Source: Verrucomicrobiales bacterium
GTDB taxonomy: Bacteria; Verrucomicrobiota; Verrucomicrobiia; Limisphaerales; J093
Length of the DNA stretch: 64,000 bases
Assembly (NCBI GenBank): GCA_024233215.1
Contig: JACKPW010000011.1
Span: 1-64,000, forward strand
Reading direction: 5' to 3'
The notes beneath the pieces are model-generated. The model was given only the letters and a program-made list of their open reading frames with translations, was not told where the DNA came from and made no database searches. The position numbers and the translations under genes are program-made. Shown here piece after piece: positions 35,757-44,900 of this stretch (within the stretch, counting starts at the first letter, position 1; the number at the start of each line of letters is the position of its first letter).

Positions 35757-36926
35757 CTACAGCCTGACGAACTCCGTCTGCATCTCGCCGGTCACGCGGG
35801 CGCCTCGCGGCTCGACGAAAAGGTTGATCTCCGTGCGGACGCCGAAGTCCGGCAGATAGAGCGCCGGTTCAATGGAGAAACAGGTCCAGGGGATGACGGG
35901 GCGATCGTCGTGCGTTTCCATGTTATCCATGTTGGCACCGACGCCGTGCACCTCCCGGCCGATGGAATGGCCCGTGCGATGCCGGATGTTCGGGCCATAG
36001 CCGCAGGATTGGATGTGGCCGCTCACCGCGTCATCCACCTCGAAGCCCCGGAGCGTGCGGCCCGCGGCGATGGCATCCCGCACCAGTTGGATGCCGGCAT
36101 CGCGCGCGCCCATCGCGACGGCAAACGCCTTCCTCATGGGCTCGGGCACCTGCTCGCCGCAATACGCCATCCAGGTGATGTCGTAGTAGACGGCGTCGGG
36201 TTGATCGAGCTTCGCCCACAGGTCCAGCAACACCAGGTCACCGCGGCGGATCGGCGAACTGCCCTTCTGCGGCGGTGAATAGTGCGAGTCGGCGGCGTTG
36301 GCATTCGCGCCAACGATGGGCGGCCAGTTTGTGATCAGACCCCGCTCTTGGAATCGCTGCATGACAAACGTCTGCACGGCATATTCGTCCAGGGGCTTCC
36401 CGGCGCGGGTAGTCTGCCCGATGAAGTCGAACGCCTCCGCGCGAATCCGGTCCACCCGGCGGCCCGCCTCCAAATGCATTTCCAACTGGGCCGGCGTCCA
36501 CGTCGCCTCGAAGGCTTGAATCAGTTCGGCCGAACTGACCACTTCCACGCCCAGGCTGCGGATCCATTCCACGGTGCCGGCGTCCACGTGGGCCACATAA
36601 GGCACGGCACAGCGGGGTGAATACTGCATGGCGACTCTCTTCGCGTCCTGGAGAAGCTGTCTCAAGCCGGTTTCCTGCTCCTGCCAGCGGGCGTAGAAGA
36701 TCCTGTTGCCGGGTAGCTGGTCCAGGACGTGGGGTTCGACCCGGTGGATCAGCCCTCGTGGTTCGCCGCGCGCCGGGATGAAATAGTACCAGCGCCGGCT
36801 GACGTGGCCGGCCGGATCGAGTCCGAGCACGTGATAGGCGAGTGGATCGCGCTGGTGATGGTCGAAGAACAGCCAGCCGTCGAGGCCGGCCTTCTGCAAC
36901 TCACCCTGAATCGACTTGAGGTTCAT
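35757..36926 (-). CDS. M24 family metallopeptidase (Xaa-Pro aminopeptidase-like)
   Basis: A 389-residue cytoplasmic protein with no signal peptide. The creatinase-like N-domain spans about 1-150, and the pita-bread catalytic domain about 160-389. Metal ligands are visible: Asp in LVLLDLWA, Asp in AVYYDITWMAY, His in RHRTGHSIGREVHG, Glu in FSIEPALY, and Glu in GVRTEINLF. It removes N-terminal residues before proline, or acts on related amide bonds. It is unusual as the only non-glycan enzyme inside a leftward run of secreted glycan-active genes. Confidence 0.9.
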   Translation of the reverse strand: MNLKSIQGELQKAGLDGWLFFDHHQRDPLAYHVLGLDPAGHVSRRWYYFIPARGEPRGLIHRVEPHVLDQLPGNRIFYARWQEQETGLRQLLQDAKRVAMQYSPRCAVPYVAHVDAGTVEWIRSLGVEVVSSAELIQAFEATWTPAQLEMHLEAGRRVDRIRAEAFDFIGQTTRAGKPLDEYAVQTFVMQRFQERGLITNWPPIVGANANAADSHYSPPQKGSSPIRRGDLVLLDLWAKLDQPDAVYYDITWMAYCGEQVPEPMRKAFAVAMGARDAGIQLVRDAIAAGRTLRGFEVDDAVSGHIQSCGYGPNIRHRTGHSIGREVHGVGANMDNMETHDDRPVIPWTCFSIEPALYLPDFGVRTEINLFVEPRGARVTGEMQTEFVRL

Positions 36927-36990
36927 GATTGTGTGCGTTCTCTGCGAGCATTACCGACCGGGTTTCATGGCGGGTCGAATCAGGCACCGG

Positions 36991-39900
36991 TCATTCCCGG
37001 ATGATCGGGACATTGCAGAACGTCAGGGCGGCGATGCCATTGGCGCCGTACAGCAGATGGTCCGGGCTCCACGACCTGCTGTCGAGGTAGGTGATGCGCC
37101 CGGCTGTCCAGGGAGCAGTCAACCGGAGCGTCAACACCTTTCCGGAGACGGAACCGGAGGCGATCCGGCCCGCTTCTCCATCCAGATGGAACTGGCTGAC
37201 AAGGTCGTCGGACCACACCACCGGTTGGTCGAATTCCAGGGTGATGGTGTCATGCTGTTCGGTGGCGTAGGCAGCTTTCAGCAGGTTGGACGGGGTGATG
37301 CCATCGGAGAAGACCTTGCCGTAGTTGTCCCGTTCGATCAGGGGCTGGATCAGGCGGGCGAATTCGGCCCAGCCCTCGAGGGGATAGTGGCAGCCGCCGG
37401 GCGGTTTGATGCCAAGCGTGGACATGATGCTCATGTTCGAATACAGGGTCGGCAGGGTGCGCTGGACTTCGCGCAGCAGGTTGTCGGAGCCGTCCACCCC
37501 CATGGCGCAGGCCTTCGGCCAGATCTGGAACAGATAGTAATGCTGGAGGTTCGGGTAGTCCTCCTTCCAGGCTGCCGAGAGTTCGACGAAGTACTGCTGG
37601 TAGGTTTCCCAGCCAAACCGGCCGGTGGGTCCGTCGGCGCCCTGGTCATTCTCGCCCTGGTGCCAGAGGATGCCACGGATGCCATGCGTCAGTCTCGCCT
37701 GCCGGACGCGCCACAGCAGGCGTCCGTAAATGGTCGAGACATCCTCCGGATCGGCCGGATTCCGCTGGTGCTGGTCAATCCGGGTTCCGCCGACCGCACC
37801 GTTGATGATGCAGATTGGGATCTGTTGGCTGGCGACCAGCCGCCGGGCGAGTTCCATGCCCCAGTAACCAAGCTGCAGCCGCTCCTCGTTGTCCTTCCAG
37901 ACGGCGTTTCCCCACAAGTGCAGACGGGCCCGTCCGGGATCACCCCCGGTGCTGCCGAAGGTGCGAATCCAATCGCTGGTGTCCGCTGGCGCGGTCTCGC
38001 CGGTATCTGTCGCCAGGGCGTTGGACTGGCCCTGGATCAGGTAGGCGTCGCCGCAGACCAGGTTGGTTGCGGTGTGGACGATCGTCTCCCGGTCGCCGCT
38101 TCTCGTCCCCAGTTCCATCCGGTATTTGATGAGGCCGGGTTGGAGCTTTGCTGAGAAGGCGTACGCGCGGTCGGCCCCGGGTTTCCGTTCGTCGTTGGCG
38201 ATCCGCGTTTCGTCGGCGTAGACCCTCAGGAACACCGAATCCGCAGGTTCCGCCAGGGTGCCGTTGCAATGGAGCATGCCTTCGTTCCGGTCGTCGCGGG
38301 CGTAGAACTGGTTGTCCTCCGGCCTTTCATCCGGGTCGGGGGACCGGCGTACCCAAGGATCCACCGTGGGTTCGTGGACTTTGAGGACAACGGACTGCGT
38401 GGTCTGCGCCCCGCCATTGCCGAGGGCAAGCGTGACGCAGAGCTGACCGCTGTTCTGGGCGCGTTGGAGAACCAGTCGGTCCGGTTCGATGCGTTTGATC
38501 ACGGCCAGGCCGGACACCGTCCAGGTGTAAGTCAGGTCATCTGCGCCTTTGGCCCGCAGTGCGGCGAGGTTCGAGATGACCGGGGTCACGGCGACTGTCC
38601 GGCGGCCGTCCCAGTCCGCGAGGGCATTCAGGGAGAAGGCCGGTTCGGGAATGGCTTCCCGGATCTTCAGGGCGATATCCTTGGTCTTGATCCCGTCCGC
38701 GTAGATCGCCTTGAACTGGAGCCGGGCGGTCTGGTCGCCGGTCACGCGTCCGGCCTCGACGGTGCAGGCCAGCCGATCCACGGCCACGACCCTTTCCCGT
38801 CCGTCGCGATTGAGGATCCAATAGACCTTTAGCGCGCCCCCGGCTTGGGCAGCAACCGTCACCTGCCCCCCTTCCGCCAGCGTCACCTGCTCCTGGGAAA
38901 CGGCGAACCCGTCGCCCGGTGGAACCACCCAGCCGACGAGTGTCTGCATTGGTTTCTGGTTCTCATATTGCAGGCGAATCCAGTCGGCCGAGCGGGCCAC
39001 GCGGGAAACCCGAACCTCGTCGAGATCCCCCGTGAAATCGTAGTGGTGGTACCAGCCGCCGAGCCAGAGCCGGGCGGGGCTGCGGACATTCAAAGGGGCG
39101 CCCTGTCTCCGGCTCTCGCCATCGAGGACGCCGTTCACATAGATGCGGGCGTCCCCGTTCTCATAGGTATGGACCACCTGGGTCCATTCGGCCATGGGCA
39201 GCCGGCTGTGGCCCGCCACGTTGCCGTCGGAGAAATAGCAGTCGGTCCGGACATGGGGCGGGCTGCGAAACTGCAGGACCACCTTGCCCTGGGCCTCCTC
39301 ATTGCCCCAGGCCAGCAGGGTTGAGTTGGGTTGTTCGGGTCGGAACCAGGCCTCGGTGGAATGGGGACTTCCGCCGTGGGGATAGTTCGTGATGCTGTCC
39401 CCGCCGAAGACCCCCTGTCCCCTGTCGAAATGACGGGCCGGGCCGATGATCCCCTCGGTGGGGGTCGTGCGGGCGTTGGTCGATGTCACCGTGCCCGCCG
39501 AGTCGTTCAGCGGTTCCGTCATGTGCCAGACACTGAGAAAACCGTTGGACTCGTTGAACACTGCCTCGCCGTTTGACGCACTCGGTGCGCGGGCGTTGCC
39601 CCAGTGCAGCGTGATTTCCTGCCGGGCGTTGCCGCGGATGACTGGAACGCGCACCCAGATGCTGGCCTCGCCCCGGGCCGGGTCCCACGCCTCGACCTGA
39701 TGGGCCAGCGGTTGGCCCTCGGCGGAGAAGCGGATGTCCGCCCCATCCGGCCTGGCCTGGTTGAAGTCGAAGAAATCCCTGTGCAGCCGCACGAGGACCG
39801 GGAAGTCGTGTTCGCTGGCGTCTGCCGGCAAGTTCGCCCCTTCCGGGGTGGTGAGGAGATGGAGGGGGCCTGAGTGGGGCCAATCGGGGAACTGCGCGGC

Positions 39901-40038
39901 GGCCGGCAGGGCCAGCATCAGCGCAAGGAGGAACAGGGCGCCCCGCGCCGGGGAGGGGAGATCCGGTGCGCTTCGGCAGGCGGAGGCCCTTGGGGGGCAT
40001 GCCCCGCCCATTGCCTGATCCACGGCTGGTCGCTGCAT
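36991..40038 (-). CDS. Secreted DUF2341-LamG-SASA multidomain carbohydrate esterase
   Basis: A 1015-residue protein starting MQRPAVDQAMGGACPP at 40038. A far upstream in-frame start is rejected because it runs through the divergent gene. Domains in order: signal peptide; DUF2341 (about 65-140, PVLVRLHRDFFDFNQ); LamG/concanavalin-like (about 170-345, STEAWFRPEQPNS, HHYDFTGDLDEVRVS); Ig-like repeats (about 370-570); and a C-terminal SASA esterase (from about 660, YLIQGQSNALATDTG with the Ser nucleophile, and GILWHQGENDQGAD). It probably binds and deacetylates a polysaccharide outside the cell. It is the first gene of the leftward operon. Confidence 0.88.
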   Translation of the reverse strand: MQRPAVDQAMGGACPPRASACRSAPDLPSPARGALFLLALMLALPAAAQFPDWPHSGPLHLLTTPEGANLPADASEHDFPVLVRLHRDFFDFNQARPDGADIRFSAEGQPLAHQVEAWDPARGEASIWVRVPVIRGNARQEITLHWGNARAPSASNGEAVFNESNGFLSVWHMTEPLNDSAGTVTSTNARTTPTEGIIGPARHFDRGQGVFGGDSITNYPHGGSPHSTEAWFRPEQPNSTLLAWGNEEAQGKVVLQFRSPPHVRTDCYFSDGNVAGHSRLPMAEWTQVVHTYENGDARIYVNGVLDGESRRQGAPLNVRSPARLWLGGWYHHYDFTGDLDEVRVSRVARSADWIRLQYENQKPMQTLVGWVVPPGDGFAVSQEQVTLAEGGQVTVAAQAGGALKVYWILNRDGRERVVAVDRLACTVEAGRVTGDQTARLQFKAIYADGIKTKDIALKIREAIPEPAFSLNALADWDGRRTVAVTPVISNLAALRAKGADDLTYTWTVSGLAVIKRIEPDRLVLQRAQNSGQLCVTLALGNGGAQTTQSVVLKVHEPTVDPWVRRSPDPDERPEDNQFYARDDRNEGMLHCNGTLAEPADSVFLRVYADETRIANDERKPGADRAYAFSAKLQPGLIKYRMELGTRSGDRETIVHTATNLVCGDAYLIQGQSNALATDTGETAPADTSDWIRTFGSTGGDPGRARLHLWGNAVWKDNEERLQLGYWGMELARRLVASQQIPICIINGAVGGTRIDQHQRNPADPEDVSTIYGRLLWRVRQARLTHGIRGILWHQGENDQGADGPTGRFGWETYQQYFVELSAAWKEDYPNLQHYYLFQIWPKACAMGVDGSDNLLREVQRTLPTLYSNMSIMSTLGIKPPGGCHYPLEGWAEFARLIQPLIERDNYGKVFSDGITPSNLLKAAYATEQHDTITLEFDQPVVWSDDLVSQFHLDGEAGRIASGSVSGKVLTLRLTAPWTAGRITYLDSRSWSPDHLLYGANGIAALTFCNVPIIRE

Positions 40039-40119
40039 TGCGTTTGCCCGTTCTTTCAACCGGTCGGGCTCCCGGATTGGACCGGCGGACTGCAATCGTT
40101 CCGGCGCCGACTGATGAGT

Positions 40120-40148
40120 TTGATCGCCGGATTTCTGCCAGCTAGAAT
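40120..40148 (+). promoter_or_regulatory. Sigma70-like promoter of the GH43-DUF1080 gene
   Basis: TTGATC at 40120-40125 and TAGAAT at 40143-40148 with a 17-base spacer, 43 bases before the ATG at 40192. Both hexamers match consensus at four or five of six positions. It lies in the divergent spacer between the two main glycan operons. Confidence 0.5.
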
Positions 40149-40191
40149 GCGCCTTGTCCACCGGGCGTTTCCAGGTTTTAGAAAAAGGGCC

Positions 40192-41901
40192 ATGAACATG
40201 CTGCGACCATCCGCATTCCGGGGAGCGAGGAATCCACCTCGCCGCCTGCCCACGCTCTTGCTCGGGGTAGCCGCGGGCGGTCTGGGCGCGTTGATCCACG
40301 ACGCGGCAGCCGCCGCGGTCCCGGCGATCGCGTCCCCCGCGGCCGACACCGCGGCCGGCTGGATCAAGAGCGCCGACAACCCGGTGTTGGGCGGCTCCCT
40401 TGGCACCTGCTTCGATGTCTCGGTCATGCGGGAGGGTGATCGCCATCGGATGTGGTTTTCCTGGCGTCCCCGGAAGAGTGTGGCCCTGGTCGAGAGCCGG
40501 GACGGGGTCCATTGGAGCGAGCCGCGGATCGTGCTGGGGCCGCGTCCGGAGAGCGGCTGGGAGGACGACATCAACCGTCCGGTCGTCATCAAACGCCACG
40601 ACGGGTATCACGCCTGGTACACGGGCCAGGCCAGGGACCAATCCTGGATCGGTTATGCCACGAGTCCGGACGGGGTTACGTGGACCCGCGCCTCCCGTCA
40701 GCCGGTGTTGTCTCCCGAGCAGCCTTGGGAGAAGGAGGCGGTGATGTGTCCGCACGTGATCTGGGACGAGGCGGAGGGGCTCTATCGCATGTGGTATTCA
40801 GGGGGCGAGCAATACGAACCGGACGCCATCGGTTACGCCGTCAGTCCGGACGGAGTGAATTGGGCCAAGCACGCGGGCAATCCCGTCTTCCGATCCGATT
40901 CCCGGTTCGCTTGGGAAAGCCACAAGGTCACCGGTTGCCAGGTGGTGCGGCAGGGCGACTGGCACGTCATGTTCTACATCGGTTTCCAGGATCGGGACCA
41001 CGCCCAGATCGGGATTGCGCGGTCCCGGGACGGGATCACCGGGTGGGAGCGGCATCCGGCCAATCCCATCATCCGGCCCACCGCCGACGGATGGGACCAC
41101 GACGCGTGTTACAAACCGTTTGCCCTGCTGGACGATGGAACGTGGCGACTGTGGTACAACGGCCGGCACGGTTCGGCGGAACAGATTGGGCAGGCGCTTC
41201 ACGAAGGGGAGGATTTGGGCTTTGAAGCGGCGCGGACGGATGCACTCGAATTCTCCCGGGCCGAACCGGGCTTCGTCTCCCTGTTCGACGGCAAGACTCT
41301 CGAGGGGTGGACGATTCGGTGCCTGCCGAAAGACCGGGTGCTGGCCGCGCGGGCCTGGACCGTTGACCAGGGAACGATCCTGGCCGACACCATGGGCCAC
41401 ACCGGGCACTTCTACATCATGCTGGTTTCGCGGAAGGAGTACGGGGATTTCGTCCTGCGACTCCGGCTGCAGGTCGAACGGGGGATCACGGGGAACAGCG
41501 GCATCCAGATTCGCAGCCGCTATGATCCCGAGACCGGCTGGATGGAAGGTCCGCAGATCGACATCAATCCGCCGGGCCCCGAGTTGACCGGCAAACTCTG
41601 GAACGAAGGTCCCGGCCCGCATCGTTGGCTTTCCAACGAGACCATCGAAGGACAGAAGTTTCACTATGCCGACGAAGGCGACGGTTGGAACGACCTGGAG
41701 ATCACGGCCAACGGAATGAGGATCCGCTCGGTGCTCAACGGGGTGACCGTGGTGGATTACGACGGCTCGGGCGTGCTGGACGATGAGCCACACCGGAAAC
41801 TCAACGTGGGCACCCGGGGCAGGATCGGTCTCCAGATTCACTCGTACCAGGAGCTCAAGCTGCGGTTCAAGGACGTCCGGATCAGGGAGGCGTCTCCGTA
41901 A
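40192..41901 (+). CDS. Secreted five-bladed propeller glycosidase-like protein fused to DUF1080
   Basis: A 569-residue protein starting MNMLRPSAFRGARN, with an AAAAAGGG ribosome site just upstream and a signal peptide. Residues about 55-345 form a GH43/GH32/GH130-type propeller with repeated WYTGQ, DGVTWTRASRQPV, YRMWYSGG and NGRHG blades. Residues about 365-569 are DUF1080 (LFDGKTLEGWTI, NSGIQIRSRYDPETGW, LEITANGMRIRSVLNG), a concanavalin-like fold related to 3-keto-glucoside hydrolases. The fusion would combine glycan binding or cleavage with a second activity. Exact substrates are not predictable. Confidence 0.8.
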   Translation: MNMLRPSAFRGARNPPRRLPTLLLGVAAGGLGALIHDAAAAAVPAIASPAADTAAGWIKSADNPVLGGSLGTCFDVSVMREGDRHRMWFSWRPRKSVALVESRDGVHWSEPRIVLGPRPESGWEDDINRPVVIKRHDGYHAWYTGQARDQSWIGYATSPDGVTWTRASRQPVLSPEQPWEKEAVMCPHVIWDEAEGLYRMWYSGGEQYEPDAIGYAVSPDGVNWAKHAGNPVFRSDSRFAWESHKVTGCQVVRQGDWHVMFYIGFQDRDHAQIGIARSRDGITGWERHPANPIIRPTADGWDHDACYKPFALLDDGTWRLWYNGRHGSAEQIGQALHEGEDLGFEAARTDALEFSRAEPGFVSLFDGKTLEGWTIRCLPKDRVLAARAWTVDQGTILADTMGHTGHFYIMLVSRKEYGDFVLRLRLQVERGITGNSGIQIRSRYDPETGWMEGPQIDINPPGPELTGKLWNEGPGPHRWLSNETIEGQKFHYADEGDGWNDLEITANGMRIRSVLNGVTVVDYDGSGVLDDEPHRKLNVGTRGRIGLQIHSYQELKLRFKDVRIREASP

Positions 41902-41942
41902 GCCGGCACCGACGGCCGGGGCAACCCGGCTCGGGCAGCTTC

Positions 41943-44900
41943 TCAAGGTCTTACGGTCCTGATCGTCTTCACCTCGCCGTTGACGCGCACCTGGGCCGGT
42001 TGGCCGTCCTTGGAGGCGATCCGGCAGTTGGTGACCTTCCCGTCCTTCCATTCGATGTCCACGGTGAAGCCGCCGCGCGCGCGGAGGCCGGTGACCCTCC
42101 CCTCGGGCCAGGCTTTGGGCAGGGCGGGCAGGAGTTCGATCTCGCCGGCGTGGCTCTGCAGGAGCATCTCGCAGACGCCCGCCGTGTAGCCGAAGTTGCC
42201 GTCGATCTGGAACGGTGGGTGGGCATCGAACAGGTTCGCATAGAGGCCGCCCCCGCCGCCGTAGTTGACGCGGGTGTCGCCGACGAGCCGCAGCAGGTTG
42301 CCGATGAGCTTGTAAGCCCGGTCGCCGTCGTGCAGGCGGGCCCAGAGATTGATCTTCCACGCCGTGCTCCAGCCGGTGCTGACGTCGCCCCGGGCATTCA
42401 GCGAGACCCTTGCCGCTTCGGCCAGGTCGGGTGTGGTCCGCACCGTGATTTGCCGTCCGGGATGCACGGCGACCAGATGCGAGAGATGCCGGTGCGTGTC
42501 TTTGGGATCGTCGCGGTCCACCATCCATTCCTGAAGCTGCCCCCACCGGCCGATCCTCGGTCCCAGCAGCCGGTCGCGTTTCGCGACCAGGGTGTCCCGG
42601 AATTCCCGGTCGATGCCCAGGGCGTCGGCCGCTTCGACGGTGTTGTTGAACACGTCCCAGATGAGTTGCTGGTCGTGCGAGACGCCATCCTCGCGCGGGC
42701 CGTGTTCGGGCGAGTAACCGTCCGGCGCGACGAGGGTGCCGTCCGGCAGCGGCTTGAGCCGGTCGAGCCAGAATTCGCAAACCTCCCTCATCATCGGGTA
42801 GGCGAGAGTGCGCAGGTACTCCTGGTCGCCGGTGAAGGCGTAGTGGTCCCAGAGGTTCTGCAGGCACCACGCGCTGCCGGACTCGACCCATTGCCACGTC
42901 GAGCCACCGAAGACGCCATTCTCCGCCCGCATCGTCCAGCCACGGGTGTTGAAGGCCTCCCGGGTGGCTGCCTTGCGGACTTCACGAATGGAGTTCAGCC
43001 AGCGCGCGTACGGCAGGAAGCACTCGCTGAGATTCGCCTGGTCCACCGGCCAGTAGTTCATCTGCACGTTGACGTCGGTGTGGTAGTCACTGCGCCAGGG
43101 CGGCTTGATGCTGCGGTTCCACAGGCCCTGCAGGTTGGCCGGCAGACTGTCGCGCGAGGAGGCGATCATGAGGTAACGGCCATACTGGAACACCAGGGCC
43201 TCGAGTCCGGGATCCGGCGATTCCTGGGAACGCTTGAGGAGACGCTGGTCGGTGGGGAGATCGTCGGCTCCGTTTCCCAGGTCCAGCGTCACCCGGTCAA
43301 AGAGTCCCCGGTAATCCGCCACGTGCCCGGCAAGCAACGTCGGGTACGGGGTTCCGGCGGCGGAGTTCAACTGTTCCGTGATCCGTGTGTGCGGCGGTTC
43401 ACCCCGCCAGCCCTTCTCGCGATCCTGCAGGAAATCGGTGCCGGCATTGAGGAAGAGGGTCAGGCTGTCGGCGTCTTCAAAGGTGATCCGTCCGTCCGCC
43501 GCCTGCACCGAGCCGCCCTCGTTGAGCACCAGCACCTGCGCCTCGTAATCGAGCGCGATCGCGTAATCCGGGCCCTTGCCGTCGTACTTGTAGCCCGCCA
43601 GGGAGCCGGTCGAGGTCAGGCGGTTGCCCTCGGCAACGACCGTTCCCCGGTGCGCGTCCATCAGCCGGACCGACCCGGTGTAGGCGCCGGGCTGGTCGGC
43701 TGTAAACCGGAAGACCATCACCTCGGCGGGATGACTGGCGAAGGCCTCGCGCCGGTAGGTCACGCCGTTCTTGGTATATGTGACGGTGTGGACTGCCCGA
43801 CCGATGTCAAGTTCGCGGCGGTAGCGGCTGACCGCGGAACCGGCCGGTTCGCTGAGCTCGACGAACACCTCGCCGAACGCCTGATATGCCCCGGTATCCT
43901 GCTCGTCGCCGATCCAAAGGCTGTCCTCGTTAAACTGGATATGTTCCCGCTCGACGCCGCCGAAAACCATCGCGCCGAGGCGCCCGTTGCCGATCGGCAG
44001 CGCCTCCTTCTCCCAGTCCCTGGCGGGGGTATCGTAGCGAAGGGTCAACGGTCCCGCCGCCGCCTTCAGCACCGCGCAGCCGAACAGGCCGCCGACGAGA
44101 GTGCGCTGTTTCGATTCGAGGCGCACCGTGATGTGCTCCTTCCCGGCGAGCAGTTCCGACGGCAGGGGATACTCGACGTCGAAGAACCGGCCCGGCGCAT
44201 TGTGCTCCAGCTTCTGGACGGCGAGTTCCTTCCCGTCCACCAGGATCTCGAAGACGCGGCCGACGTCATCGCCCCAGTAGCTGCCCATCAGGACCTGGGG
44301 CTGCCCCGGCACCACCTTCATTCGGAACTCGAACCAGCCGCCTTCGGAAGCGTCGCGCCACGTGCGTTGGTTGAAGCGGCCGGTGCGCGTGTTCTCGCCC
44401 GTGAGCGCATGGTCGGTTTCCGGTTGCTGCTCACCGAACGTGATCTGGTCCACGACCCGGAGCTCGAACGCTTTGCGCCGGGCCTCCTCCTCGGCCAGTG
44501 CCTGCCGGTGCGCCGCCCATTGCGCCGGCGTGAGGACATGCCAATAGACGTTGTAGTAGTTGTAGGGCATCCGGTTGAACGGCCGCAGCGTGACGGTCTC
44601 CCGCGGTCGCGTCACTCCCGTGAGCGTGAACGCGCGGTCCTCCCCCTCCACCGGTTCGATGGCCGCCATCACCTGGTCCAGGTTCTCCGCCTCGAGCACC
44701 GGCACCGGTTTGCCCGCCTCATTTTGCAGGTCGAGCTGGCTGCGCAGATAGAGTCGTGACTCATGCCCGGGTACCGGCCCGAAATCGCCGGCCAGCAGGG
44801 TCGGCCCATGGAAGAACGCCACATACCCGGCATGGCCGCCCAGCAACGGCTCCCAACGCAGCCCCATGGGAATGTCGAACGTGAGGAGGTCGCCCGTCTT

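Noticed and set aside
40039..40755. In-frame N-terminal extension of the DUF2341-LamG-SASA gene
   Set aside because: It runs through the divergent promoter and the start of the propeller-DUF1080 gene; the signal peptide lies after 40038.
42000..44759. Plus-strand open frame of 919 codons
   Set aside because: Antisense to the GH127/146-GH95 gene, whose catalytic motifs are intact; the frame has shadow composition.
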